Source of the DNA: Ferdinandcohnia sp047246645
Lineage (GTDB): Bacteria > Bacillota > Bacilli > Bacillales > Bacillaceae_L
Length of the DNA stretch: 64,000 bases
Direction: 5' to 3'
Assembly (NCBI RefSeq): GCF_047246645.1
Contig: NZ_JBFOKR010000006.1
Coordinates: forward strand, 62,001 to 126,000
Part shown: positions 34,186 through 43,185 of the stretch, piece after piece
Layout: every line of letters starts with the position of its first letter
How positions within the stretch are numbered: the first letter of the stretch is position 1
Notes under the pieces: generated by a model
Told to the model about the DNA's origin: nothing
Database searches by the model: none
The model's input: the letters and a program-made list of their open reading frames with translations, nothing else
Translations under genes and position numbers: made by a program

Positions 34186-36822
34186 ATGATAGGATATAAA
34201 CCAATTATTCGTAAATTTAATAGTGAGATTGTCCTCTTGTTAGCTCTTATGGGATTGGTATTTCTAGCTTCTAATGAAAAGCTAACATTTATATACGGAA
34301 TCACGTTTACTTTCTCAAGTGTTTTTATGTTTTTAATTCTTAGAATCTATGGATTGACAGCTACAATTGTAACTGGATTAATTGCTATTCTATTTGTCCC
34401 TGACGACTTTAGTAGTGTGCATTATTCTCTTGTTGTCTTAATAGAAAGTATATTTGTAGGTTTATTTTTTCTTGGAAAACGAAAGTCTAAAATGTTTTTT
34501 GTAGACGCTCTTTTTTGGTTGGTAATAGGAGCGCTTCTTCTCTTTTTCATTTATCGGCCAACGATTGCTGGTAGTGCTCTTTATTTTCAAGTTAGTAAAG
34601 ATATTTTAAACGGTCTTTCTAATGTATTAATTGCTGATATGCTATTAGCCTATTTTCCTTTTTATAAGCTGGTTAAAAATAAAAGGATAAGTAAAAACAA
34701 TGTCTCCATCCATCAGTTTATCTCTCATATTACTATTTTTTCTATTCTTGTTCCTTTTTTTATAAGCTTACTTGCTAACACATTGTATACGTATGAAACG
34801 ATTTCAAAGGACCTTATCACGAAAGCAGATGCACGAGCAACGCGTATCGAAAGCGAAATTCATAATCGTATTGGAGAGGAATTGGAAACTAGTAGTAATG
34901 AAGTGATAGGTCAGTTGGAAGAGATTATTGCTTATAATAAATCCATCGAAAATGACATTATAATTGTCAATAATAAGAATCATATTATAGCATCGAGCTT
35001 ATCAATGGCTGAAACTACGATGGGATATAATCTAGAGGAGAATTATTTTTTAAAAGAGATGTCTCCAAATCTTTATGAAGGATTTCCAAAAAATAATGAA
35101 ACGATTCATCCTATCGTTAGGTGGGCAGAAGGTTCCTATTTTTATGTTAGACAGATAGATTCTTATCAAATTGTTCTTAAATTCCCGATCGCACAATATC
35201 AAGAAGAAATATTTATTGTTGCTCTTGATCAATTGAAGTATTTACTTTTATTTGCAATAGGTATCATAATTTTGGTAGCAGCTGTCAGTCGTATGCTTAC
35301 TATTAATCTAAAACAACTAACGATTATTACAACAGGTTTGCCGCAAAAATTACGTAACTTAGAAATAATTGAATGGCCTCAAAGTACAATTGCCGAACTA
35401 CGAGTGTTAAGCAAGAACTTACGGAAAATGGCAGATAAATTAAAGGAATTATTTCAGGAAAGTATTGAGATGAACGCAGTTCTAAGTGAGCAAACAGCTC
35501 AATTAAGGGAATCTGAGGAAAAACTACATCGTCTAGCATTTTACGATGGACTTACTTCATTGCCTAACCGATATTACTTTCAAAAGTATGTGAGGGAACT
35601 TATTCGCATCACCAATAATAAGCATATTGCGATCATCTTTATTGACTTAAACCAATTTAAACAAATTAATGATACATTAGGCCACGATGAAGGTGACCGA
35701 CTACTGAAAATCACTGCTAACAAATTAAAAAAGTTGCAACAAGATAATAGAGAAGTATTCCGTTTGGGTGGAGATGAATTTGTAATTGTCCATTGTATGG
35801 ATCACAAAGAGGAAGCTAAAAATACTCTAGAGTTAGTCCTTAAGGAGTTCTCAACCTATTTTGAGGTCGGTGGCCAGGCGCATTATATTACAGCAAGTGT
35901 CGGAGTAAGCATGTATCCAGATGATGGTGACGATCTTGACACGCTAGTGAAGTATGCTGATATTGCGATGTATATGTCCAAAGAACAAGGAGGAAACATC
36001 GTCCAATTCTTTGACCAATCCATGAAGGATAAATTTCAATCTCGTCTAATGATTGAAAATGCACTTCGCGCTGTTGTTGAAAAAGGCGACTTTGAGCAGT
36101 TCTATCAGCCAAAATCACTAGCAGGAAAAGTAACAAGTATTGAGGCATTGCTTCGATGGAATGATCCTAAGTTAGGTCCTGTATCACCGGGCCTATTTAT
36201 CCCAATTGCAGAAGAGATTGGACTAATCTCACAAATAGATGATTGGTCTCTTGTACGGGCTTGTGTTCAAAATAAACTCTGGCAGGATGAAGGGATTTTA
36301 TCAGTGCCTATTTCGGTTAATATATCAGCCACACACTTTCAACAAGAGTATTTGGTAACCATGGTAAAGAATGCATTAGATATTTCAGGGTTGGAACCAC
36401 AGTTTTTAAAACTCGAAATAACAGAAAGTGTATTTATTAAAGAACCGCAACATGTTGCAATTGTCATCAAAGAGCTAAAAAAACTAGGTGTACAGATCTC
36501 AATTGATGACTTTGGAAAAGGATATTCATCCCTTTATCAATTACTAAAACTACCAATTGATGAAATTAAAATTGATAGACAGTTTATTCAAAATATAGAC
36601 GAAAACGAAAAGCAAGAACTACTAGTTAAATCCATTTTTGATATAGCTCACGGACTACGATTAAATGTAGTAGCGGAAGGGGTGGAAACCGAAGAGGAAA
36701 GTCATTTACTAGTTAAAATGGGCTGTGATGAAATACAGGGGTATTTATATAGTCCACCACTAGGTAAAGATGAGTTTGTGGCTTTTCTTGTGAGGGAATC
36801 AAAAGGAATTGAATTATGTTGA
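34186..36822 (+). CDS. Membrane GGDEF-EAL bifunctional c-di-GMP protein
   Basis: 878 residues. Residues about 15-165 form several membrane helices, followed by another helix near 180-200, an extracytoplasmic sensor segment (about 205-340) and a final helix near 345-367. After a linker coiled coil comes a diguanylate cyclase domain starting at LAFYDGLTSLPNRYYF with an intact RLGGDEF; a typical RxxD inhibitory site is not seen before it. The EAL domain has EALLRW, ITESVF, DDFGKGYSSL and EGVET, all intact, so phosphodiesterase activity is possible. It would adjust c-di-GMP in response to an external cue. ATG at 34186 follows AGGAGAGAAAC. Confidence 0.93.
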   Translation: MIGYKPIIRKFNSEIVLLLALMGLVFLASNEKLTFIYGITFTFSSVFMFLILRIYGLTATIVTGLIAILFVPDDFSSVHYSLVVLIESIFVGLFFLGKRKSKMFFVDALFWLVIGALLLFFIYRPTIAGSALYFQVSKDILNGLSNVLIADMLLAYFPFYKLVKNKRISKNNVSIHQFISHITIFSILVPFFISLLANTLYTYETISKDLITKADARATRIESEIHNRIGEELETSSNEVIGQLEEIIAYNKSIENDIIIVNNKNHIIASSLSMAETTMGYNLEENYFLKEMSPNLYEGFPKNNETIHPIVRWAEGSYFYVRQIDSYQIVLKFPIAQYQEEIFIVALDQLKYLLLFAIGIIILVAAVSRMLTINLKQLTIITTGLPQKLRNLEIIEWPQSTIAELRVLSKNLRKMADKLKELFQESIEMNAVLSEQTAQLRESEEKLHRLAFYDGLTSLPNRYYFQKYVRELIRITNNKHIAIIFIDLNQFKQINDTLGHDEGDRLLKITANKLKKLQQDNREVFRLGGDEFVIVHCMDHKEEAKNTLELVLKEFSTYFEVGGQAHYITASVGVSMYPDDGDDLDTLVKYADIAMYMSKEQGGNIVQFFDQSMKDKFQSRLMIENALRAVVEKGDFEQFYQPKSLAGKVTSIEALLRWNDPKLGPVSPGLFIPIAEEIGLISQIDDWSLVRACVQNKLWQDEGILSVPISVNISATHFQQEYLVTMVKNALDISGLEPQFLKLEITESVFIKEPQHVAIVIKELKKLGVQISIDDFGKGYSSLYQLLKLPIDEIKIDRQFIQNIDENEKQELLVKSIFDIAHGLRLNVVAEGVETEEESHLLVKMGCDEIQGYLYSPPLGKDEFVAFLVRESKGIELC

Positions 36823-36827
36823 AGATA

Positions 36828-36852
36828 AAAAAGCCCAGTTGTGGGCTTTTTT
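36828..36852. terminator. Terminator after GGDEF-EAL gene
   Basis: AAAAAGCCCA pairs with TGGGCTTTTTT around GTTG; A and T runs on both sides let it act in both directions. Confidence 0.9.
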
Positions 36853-36853
36853 A

Positions 36854-36950
36854 GCAGATAGGAAAGCATAAAATTCTTTCCTATCTGCATAACTACGGCT
36901 CTGCTGTCGCCTAAAGTCTCAGCAATCGCCGAGTTTTCTAACTTTTTTTA
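36854..36950. repeat. Two further hairpins, REP-like element
   Basis: GCAGATAGGAAAG (36854-36866) pairs perfectly over 13 bp with CTTTCCTATCTGC (36876-36888). Directly after it lies a hairpin with paired blocks CGGC..GCTG (36896-36906) and CAGC..GCCG (36920-36931), then a T-rich stretch. Together with the terminator this makes three stacked hairpins in 120 bp between convergent genes, like dispersed REP-type elements. Confidence 0.6.
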
Positions 36951-37862
36951 TCGGTTTAAGAATGCAATACCATCTGGATGTATCCCTACATCAATTCGAC
37001 CTTCTTCTTTTAATGTGCTCATATTTATAATTGAAATATCATTTGTTTTGTTGTTTGCAACGTATGCATATGTACCTTGTTCATTAAATACGATACCGCC
37101 AGCCCATCTACCAACAGGGATTCGTTTTATCTCCCAAGGACGGACTTGTTCATTCACCTTATGTTCTACTTGAATGACAGAAACATCACTCGAATCACGG
37201 TTGGCAATTAACGCGTACTTTCCGTCTGGAGAAAATACTAGCCGAACTGGTATGCTGCCGACCCTACGCTTATGTAATACTTCATATGTTTTTGTATCAA
37301 GAACAAATAATGTGTTGTCATCTTGATTTGCAACGTAAAGATGGTTTCCATCAGGATGCACAGCAACACCTTCAGGACCTGGTCCAACAGGAATATGGTT
37401 TATAATTTCTTCTTTTTGTACATCGATAACGGTAATATTATGGCTGCCGATATTTGGGACATAACACGTATTACCATCTGGTGAAAAAGAAACCATATGC
37501 GAATACTTTTGATAAGTAGGTAGTATTTTCTCAATCTCATCCGTTTCTGTGTTAATAATAAATACTTTCTCACTATACGTAGAAGCTAGGTATAGCTTTT
37601 TGCCATCCTTCGTTAGCCCTAAACCGTGAGGGAAATTGAAATCGGGATGCTCAAGTCGCTTTGTAATTTCAAATGTTTCATTGTCGATAATATCAAGCTT
37701 ATTCCCTAATGAACATGCAACATAGGTCTTTTTCTTATCTAGTGAAACAATAACCTCATGTGGATTATGACTTGTTTCAATTGTTTTAATTACCTCGCTT
37801 GTTTCTAAATCAACTATAGAGATTGTATCTTCATCTTTGTTTAGTACAATTAGATGCTCCAT
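36948..37862 (-). CDS. YncE-like seven-bladed beta-propeller protein
   Basis: 304 residues composed of about seven repeats of roughly 42 residues, each with an HPDG/SPDG-type turn followed by YVAN-like strands (HPDGNHLYVANQDDN, SPDGKYALIANRDSS, NEQGTYAYVANNKTN). This is the YncE/YVTN beta-propeller pattern. It has no signal peptide, unlike many secreted relatives, so it is probably cytoplasmic. Proteins of this kind bind partners or ligands; no enzyme residues can be named. ATG at 37862 follows AAGGGGGAAC. Downstream of the 97-residue gene but separated by that gene's terminator. Confidence 0.85.
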   Translation of the reverse strand: MEHLIVLNKDEDTISIVDLETSEVIKTIETSHNPHEVIVSLDKKKTYVACSLGNKLDIIDNETFEITKRLEHPDFNFPHGLGLTKDGKKLYLASTYSEKVFIINTETDEIEKILPTYQKYSHMVSFSPDGNTCYVPNIGSHNITVIDVQKEEIINHIPVGPGPEGVAVHPDGNHLYVANQDDNTLFVLDTKTYEVLHKRRVGSIPVRLVFSPDGKYALIANRDSSDVSVIQVEHKVNEQVRPWEIKRIPVGRWAGGIVFNEQGTYAYVANNKTNDISIINMSTLKEEGRIDVGIHPDGIAFLNR

Positions 37863-37933
37863 TATTTGTTCCCCCTTATACGAATATAAATGGATTTTAA
37901 CACAAGTATTTCGGATGTAGAAATAAATTGTGA

Positions 37934-37965
37934 AATAAAAAGAGACTCTTCAAGTAGAGAGTCTC
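37934..37965 (-). terminator. Terminator of the 97-residue gene
   Basis: On the minus strand GAGACTCT pairs with AGAGTCTC and is followed by TTTTTATTTC. Confidence 0.85.
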
Positions 37966-37979
37966 CCAATTATGTAATG

Positions 37980-38273
37980 CTATTGAGTAATGCTAATGTC
38001 TCCGTCTTCGCTAATTTCAACAGTTGAATAGCTTTCAAACGTTTTCATGTTTGTGATTTCATGTTCACCAGGCTTTGCAAAGCTTTCCATGTATTGTTGG
38101 TAAACTTCTGGGTCTTTTACAATATGATAGAAAAACACCTTTTTACCATCTACTTCATCATGAGTTCGCAAAAGAAATTTGTCTTGGTATTCACTTTTAA
38201 ACCATTCTCTAGCTTCTTCATGACTATTAAAATCAGGCATCTTTTCATAGATCATAGTTGGATCAATATTCAT
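37980..38273 (-). CDS. Small acidic protein of unknown function
   Basis: 97 residues, no membrane segment. The N-terminal half looks helical (NSHEEAREWFKSEYQDKF) and the C-terminal half beta-forming (KVFFYHIVKD; TVEISEDGDISIT). No family recognised. ATG at 38273 follows GAAAAGGAGGC, a strong site. It is transcribed divergently from the S-box operon and has its own terminator, so it is independently expressed. Confidence 0.72.
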   Translation of the reverse strand: MNIDPTMIYEKMPDFNSHEEAREWFKSEYQDKFLLRTHDEVDGKKVFFYHIVKDPEVYQQYMESFAKPGEHEITNMKTFESYSTVEISEDGDISITQ

Positions 38274-38450
38274 ATGATAGCCTCCTTTTCATACTTACCC
38301 ATAGCATACCCGAATATTCTTCAAAACATCCAATTAAATAAGAGTACGAAGGTAGGTAAGTATACAATTAAAAATTTTACAAAAAATTTTTTAGGTTGAA
38401 ATAGAGCCATTGTAAGCGTTTAACAACACCTGTTTAGGATTTACTAGTGA
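38274..38450. other. Divergent intergenic region before the S-box promoter
   Basis: AT-rich, no ORF of note. It should contain the promoter of the 97-residue gene on the minus strand. Confidence 0.3.
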
Positions 38451-38479
38451 TTGACAAAAAAACGATACCTTTGTAGTAT
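38451..38479 (+). promoter_or_regulatory. Sigma-A promoter of the S-box operon
   Basis: TTGACA (38451-38456), 17-bp spacer and TAGTAT (38474-38479). This is close to consensus and places the transcript start about 25 bp before the riboswitch. Confidence 0.85.
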
Positions 38480-38510
38480 CATAACTAAGTTAATTACATA
38501 TTCAATCAAA

Positions 38511-38671
38511 CTTATCCAGAGCGACCGAGGGACTAGGCCCTACGACGTCCGGCAACCCCCATTTTGGGAAGGTGCCAATTCCTGCAGAATGACATTCATT
38601 CTGAAAGATAAGTCGAGATAATTTGTTACGTATTTCGATGTCCCTTTCAGTATGAAAGGGGCATTTTTGCA
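38511..38671 (+). promoter_or_regulatory. SAM-I (S-box) riboswitch with terminator
   Basis: The aptamer is bounded by CTTATCCAGAGCGA (38511) and AGATAAG (38612), which form P1. Conserved internal elements CGAGGGACTAGGCCCTACGA, CCGGCAACC and GGTGCCAATTCC are present. The intrinsic terminator TGTCCCTTTCA/TGAAAGGGGCA with TTTTT lies at 38640-38671. When SAM is abundant transcription stops before metN; when it is scarce the operon is read. Confidence 0.95.
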
Positions 38672-38699
38672 TTTTACATGAGTAAAGAGAGGTAATTCT

Positions 38700-39713
38700 A
38701 TGATCGAAATTCGTAATCTTTCTAAAATATATCATACGAAAAATGGGAATGTCACAGGTGTAAATGATGTTTCTCTAACAATAAATGAAGGGGAAATATT
38801 CGGGATTGTTGGATATTCAGGTGCTGGTAAGAGTTCATTACTACGTTGTATTAACCTACTTGAGAGACCTTCAACAGGGAGTATAAAGGTAGATGGAATC
38901 TACCTTACATCTCTTAAGAGTGATAAACTTCGTGAAGCACGTTTAAAAATTGGGATGATCTTTCAACACTTTTATTTGATTAGTCAAAAGACAGTCTTTG
39001 AAAATATCGCTTTTGCATTAAAAGCTGCTAATCTACCAAAAAATCAAGTGCAGAAACGTGTTGAAGAGCTACTTGAAATGGTGGGTCTTTCTGACAAAAA
39101 AGATGTATACCCATCGCAGCTTAGTGGGGGGCAGAAACAAAGAGTAGGTATTGCACGAGCATTAGCAAATGATCCAAAGGTTTTATTATGTGATGAAGCA
39201 ACTTCTGCATTGGATCCTACTACTACGAAGTCTATCTTAACTTTATTAAAAAAGATAAACAAAGAGCTTAACATCACAATCGTGCTTATTACTCATGAAA
39301 TGAATGTTGTGAAGGAAATCTGCAACCGGATGGCAATTATGCAGGAGGGTAGGGTTGTCGAAGAAGGATTTGTATATGACGTTTTTGCTAACCCTGCTGC
39401 AGATCTGACAAAAGAGTTTATTGAAAGTGTTGTAAACTTTGATATCCCGGAAGTAATAACAGATGCATGTGAAGGCCCAATCGTAAAGGTGACCTTTCGA
39501 GGCAAGGTTGCAGGAGAAGGTGTTATTTCGGATATGCTACAAACCTTTAAAGTGAGAGGTAATTTCCTTCACGGATCAATTGAGTATATTCAAGAGCTTC
39601 CATTAGGCATTTTTATCATGGAATTGAAAGGGAAGGAAGAGGAGATACAGTCTGCACTAAAATACATAGAAGAACGTGCAGCCCAAGTGGAGGTGTTACA
39701 TAATGGGGTTTGA
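38700..39713 (+). CDS. metN: Methionine ABC transporter ATPase MetN
   Basis: 337 residues. It is the cytoplasmic ATPase of the methionine importer, with Walker A GYSGAGKSS, the signature LSGGQKQR, Walker B VLLCDEATSALD and the H-loop ITHEMN. The C-terminal NIL domain (about 260-335, with GIFIMELKG) allows inhibition by intracellular methionine. ATG at 38700 follows AGAGAGGTAATTCT. It is the first gene behind the S-box riboswitch and overlaps metI by 11 bp. Confidence 0.97.
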   Translation: MIEIRNLSKIYHTKNGNVTGVNDVSLTINEGEIFGIVGYSGAGKSSLLRCINLLERPSTGSIKVDGIYLTSLKSDKLREARLKIGMIFQHFYLISQKTVFENIAFALKAANLPKNQVQKRVEELLEMVGLSDKKDVYPSQLSGGQKQRVGIARALANDPKVLLCDEATSALDPTTTKSILTLLKKINKELNITIVLITHEMNVVKEICNRMAIMQEGRVVEEGFVYDVFANPAADLTKEFIESVVNFDIPEVITDACEGPIVKVTFRGKVAGEGVISDMLQTFKVRGNFLHGSIEYIQELPLGIFIMELKGKEEEIQSALKYIEERAAQVEVLHNGV

Positions 39714-40374
39714 TTTTACTCATCTCGTCGAACTGCTTCCAGACATTAATACAGCGTTCTTCCAAACCATTTATATGGTTACAATCTCTTTACTAGTATC
39801 AATCGTTATTGGTCTTCCAGTAGGAGTCCTATTATACGTTACTGATAAAGGATTATTTTTAGAGAACCGTTTTGTACAAAATGTGTTGGGTTTCGTTGTA
39901 AATTTAATTCGTTCCATTCCGTTTATTATTCTATTGGTTTTTCTAATCCCGTTAACAGATTTAATAGCGGGAACAACAATCGGGCCAAAAGCGGCAAGTG
40001 TTTCGCTTTCGGTTGCTGCCATTCCATTCTTCGCTCGAATTGTAGAAACTTCAATGCGGGAGATTGATAGAGGGGTTATCGAAGCGGCGATTGCTGCGGG
40101 AGCAACACCATGGATGATCATAAAAGATGTGTTACTTTTGGAATCCCGTTCAGGAATTATTTCAGGGGTTACACTAACGTTAATCAGTCTAATCGGTTTT
40201 TCGGCAATGGCAGGAACCGTTGGTGGCGGTGGAATAGGGGATTTAGCAATCCGCTATGGATATTACCGGTACGACGATACGATTATGATCGCAACAGTTG
40301 TCATTTTAATTATTTTAGTTCAGTTAATCCAACTATTAGGTGACTATATCGCCAAAGTTGTAGATAAAAGATAA
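39703..40374 (+). CDS. metI: Methionine ABC transporter permease MetI
   Basis: 223-residue inner membrane permease with five helices and the EAA coupling loop IEAAIAAGATPWMIIKDVLL (about residues 127-146). ATG at 39703 is preceded by GGAGGTG inside the end of metN, indicating translational coupling. Length fits MetI (about 220). It forms the channel of the MetNIQ system. Confidence 0.96.
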   Translation: MGFDFTHLVELLPDINTAFFQTIYMVTISLLVSIVIGLPVGVLLYVTDKGLFLENRFVQNVLGFVVNLIRSIPFIILLVFLIPLTDLIAGTTIGPKAASVSLSVAAIPFFARIVETSMREIDRGVIEAAIAAGATPWMIIKDVLLLESRSGIISGVTLTLISLIGFSAMAGTVGGGGIGDLAIRYGYYRYDDTIMIATVVILIILVQLIQLLGDYIAKVVDKR

Positions 40375-40395
40375 AGTAAAAAGGAGAAATGAATA

Positions 40396-41229
40396 ATGAA
40401 AAAGTGGGTTTTAAGTGTTTTATTAGTATTAGTAGTGGGTGTTATTGCAGCTTGCAGTAATACAGCAAGTAATGAAGGTGGTAGTGAAGCAGGTGAGGAA
40501 TCAAAAGAAATCAAAATTGGGGCAACAGCCGGACCTTATAGTGACATGGTGAAAAAAGCACTACAACCAGGTTTAGAGAAATTAGGCTATACTGTTGAAC
40601 TTGTAGAATTTAGTGATTATATACAACCAAACAAGGCATTAGATAACGGTGATATACAAGCTAACTTATTCCAACATACAATCTACCTAGAAAACTTTGA
40701 AAAAGAAAACAATATGGATTTAACAGCTTTATTAACGGTTCCAACAGCTCCAATGGGTATCTATTCCAATGTTTATAGTTCTATAGACGATGTAGAAGAT
40801 GGTGCAACTGTAACTCTTCCAAATGACCCAACGAATGCAGCACGTGCGTTAAATACATTACGCGATGCGGGTTTAATTACAATAGCAGAAGATGCAGATC
40901 CATTAACCGTTTCTGAAAAAGATGTTTTGGAAAACAAAAAGAATTTGAAGTTTCAACCAATCGAAGCAGGTCAATTGCCACGTTCAGTTGAAAGTGCGGA
41001 TTTAGCTGCTGTTCCCGGTAACTTTGCTTTAGCAGCAAGTATGAATTTACTTGATGCACTAACACTTGAAAATATGTCTGATTCTTATCGAAACGTTGTA
41101 GCAGTAAGTGCAGCAAATGAAGATTCACAGCTTGCAAAAGACATAAAAGCGGTTGTTGAATCTGATGAATTTGAAAAAATAATTGATGAAGAATTTCAAG
41201 GTTTTGGTAAACCAGCTTGGATGAACTAA
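40396..41229 (+). CDS. metQ: Methionine-binding lipoprotein MetQ
   Basis: 277-residue substrate-binding lipoprotein (NlpA family). Signal peptide MKKWVLSVLLVLVVG is followed by lipobox IAAC with the lipidated Cys at position 20 and an acidic Ser/Gly/Glu linker. The mature part starts IKIGATAGPYSDMVKKALQP, typical of MetQ, and includes YTVELVEFSDYIQPNKAL and QANLFQHTIYLENF. It delivers methionine (possibly D-methionine and sulfoxides) to MetNI. ATG at 40396 follows AAAAGGAGAAATGAATA. Confidence 0.96.
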   Translation: MKKWVLSVLLVLVVGVIAACSNTASNEGGSEAGEESKEIKIGATAGPYSDMVKKALQPGLEKLGYTVELVEFSDYIQPNKALDNGDIQANLFQHTIYLENFEKENNMDLTALLTVPTAPMGIYSNVYSSIDDVEDGATVTLPNDPTNAARALNTLRDAGLITIAEDADPLTVSEKDVLENKKNLKFQPIEAGQLPRSVESADLAAVPGNFALAASMNLLDALTLENMSDSYRNVVAVSAANEDSQLAKDIKAVVESDEFEKIIDEEFQGFGKPAWMN

Positions 41230-41252
41230 ATAAGTAGGAAAGAGTGATAGGG

Positions 41253-42344
41253 ATGGAGACTATTTCGGTCCATGGTGCACCAAGTGAATATATTGCATCT
41301 GTAGATATTCTAAACCAGCTTGAAAGAAAGCTAGAAGAACGAGGTATTAAGAGAGCTCTAGTTGTAACTGGTGAGAAATCTTGGCAAGCAGCGAAACCCT
41401 ACTTTCCAGAACTTAAAAACATTTTAACTTCACGTTATACGTATGGTGGAGAATGCTCGCTTAACGAAATAGAGTCTTTGTGTACGCTCGTAAATGAGCA
41501 AGTATATGATGCAGTTATTGCGGTTGGTGGTGGTAAGGTACTAGATCTTGTGAAAGCCGTTTGTCACAAAACGGGCAGACAATCAGTATTAATTCCAACA
41601 CTTCCATCCAATTGCTCTGCATGGACACCTATTTCAGTTCTGTACGATGAAAATGGTGCATTTATTCGCTATGACATTTTTCCAATAAGTGCTAGCCTTG
41701 TACTGATAGAACCAAGAATTCTTCTACATGCACCACTTGAAATGTTTGTCGCGGGGATTGGTGATACACTTGCAAAATGGTATGAAGCCGACGTTCAGAT
41801 GGCTGGAATAAAAGATAAGCCAGTGGTGTTGCAAATTTCTCATTATACAGCAGAACAATGTAAGAATCTGCTTTTGGAACATGCAAGAGAAGCTATTGCA
41901 GGAGCTAAGACAGGTGTTTTAAGTGAAGCCTTTGTAAATGTGACAGAAGCGATTATCGTTCTTGGTGGAATGGTAGGAGGCTTTGGTGATAAGTATGGAA
42001 GAATAGCGGGCGCTCACTCCATTCATAACGGCTTAACCGCTATAGATGAGACTCATTACGCATTACATGGTGATAAGGTGGCATATGGAATTCTCGTTCA
42101 ATTGGTACTAGAGAATAAATGGGATGAAGTGGAAGAACTATTGTTATTTTATCGTGAAATAGGGCTACCATTATCTTTGTCAGAACTAGGGATAAGCAAT
42201 GTAACAGAAACAACGATCCAGACTATAGCAAGCAAAGCGGCTATTCCTGGGGAATCCATCCATGCAATGCCGATAGGAGAAATTACGCCACTTAGTGTCA
42301 GTAATGCAATGATAGAACTTGAAAAATATGTAGAACAAAGGTAA
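41253..42344 (+). CDS. Iron-containing alcohol dehydrogenase-family protein in the S-box operon
   Basis: 363-residue group III (Fe-type) dehydrogenase resembling glycerol dehydrogenase. The NAD-binding region has AVGGGKVLDLVKAV (about 92-105) and TLPSNCSAWTP. Metal ligands are in GIGDTLAKWYE, AGAHSIHNGL and HYALHGDKVAYG. It starts at ATG 41253, eight bases after the AGGAAAGAG site (GTG 41244 overlaps that site) and 23 bp after metQ, without any terminator in between, so it is read from the S-box promoter. That implies a role linked to methionine/SAM supply, for example reduction of a C4-C5 sulfur-containing keto compound, but the substrate is inference. Confidence 0.87.
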   Translation: METISVHGAPSEYIASVDILNQLERKLEERGIKRALVVTGEKSWQAAKPYFPELKNILTSRYTYGGECSLNEIESLCTLVNEQVYDAVIAVGGGKVLDLVKAVCHKTGRQSVLIPTLPSNCSAWTPISVLYDENGAFIRYDIFPISASLVLIEPRILLHAPLEMFVAGIGDTLAKWYEADVQMAGIKDKPVVLQISHYTAEQCKNLLLEHAREAIAGAKTGVLSEAFVNVTEAIIVLGGMVGGFGDKYGRIAGAHSIHNGLTAIDETHYALHGDKVAYGILVQLVLENKWDEVEELLLFYREIGLPLSLSELGISNVTETTIQTIASKAAIPGESIHAMPIGEITPLSVSNAMIELEKYVEQR

Positions 42345-42357
42345 ATAATATACAGAA

Positions 42358-42392
42358 AAAGAGATGAGAATAAATGTACTCATCTCTTTTTT
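42358..42392 (+). terminator. Terminator of the S-box operon
   Basis: AAAGAGATGAG pairs with CTCATCTCTTT and is followed by T residues. Confidence 0.92.
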
Positions 42393-42450
42393 GTATGGGT
42401 TAAGGTACTAAATCATACCACTCGTTTTGAAGCTTTGAAAAGGCAGAAAA

Positions 42451-42945
42451 GTACCCACTCAAAGTGTAAATCAAGTGTGAGTGGGTAAGAAAAGGTGGAA
42501 ACGTACCCACTCAAAATGTAAATCAAGTGTGAGTGGGTAAGAAAAGGTGGAAACGTACCCACTAAAAGTGTAAATCAAGTTTGAGTGGGTAAGAAAAGGT
42601 GGAAACGTACCCACTCAAAATGTAAATCAAGCGTGAGTGGGTAAGAAAAGGTGGAAACGTACCCACTCAAAGTGTAAATCAAGTGTGAGTGGGTAAGAAA
42701 AGGTGGAAACATACCCACTCAAAATGTAAATCAAGCGTGAGTGGGTAAGAAAAGGTGGAAACGTACCCACTCAAAATGTAAATCAAGCGTGAGTGGGTAA
42801 GAAAAGGTATAAACGTACCCACTCAAAATGTAAACCAAGTGTGAGTGGGTAAGAAAAGGCCGAAACGTACCCACTCAAAATCAAAACCAGAGGTTAGTGG
42901 GTAAAGTAAAACTCTAAACATAGCCACTCAAATAATGAACAGTGA
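42451..42945. repeat. Tandem array of nine 52-bp hairpin units plus a decayed tenth
   Basis: Units start at 42451, 42503, 42555, 42607, 42659, 42711, 42763, 42815 and 42867, exactly 52 bp apart; a decayed copy begins near 42919. Each unit has arms ACCCACTCA and TGAGTGGGT around a 14-17 nt loop containing TGTAAATCAAG, then the linker AAGAAAAGGTGGAAACGT. The outer and last units diverge most. There are no variable spacers and no open frame across it. The rest of the 840-bp gap (42945-43185) is AT-rich, with no gene, and should hold the brnQ promoter. Confidence 0.95.
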
Positions 42946-43185
42946 AGTTAAACCACAAATTGATTTACAAAATATTCAAGTAATTAACATCTTATTCCAC
43001 GTTATACATTTTTTATTAAGAAAATATTCTTATATAACTTTATTTTCTGAAAAGTGTTGCTTTTTATTATTTTATTTGTTAAATTCATTATACTGTTTCT
43101 TTTGAAGTAACAATTGAACATATACTGAAATAACTTTTCCTTGCGTCTTTTAAGGATTCTATATTATGAAATTAGGTGGGTTATC

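Noticed and set aside
42451..42945. CRISPR array
   Set aside because: The whole 52-bp unit repeats, including the linker; there are no variable spacers, and no cas gene is present.
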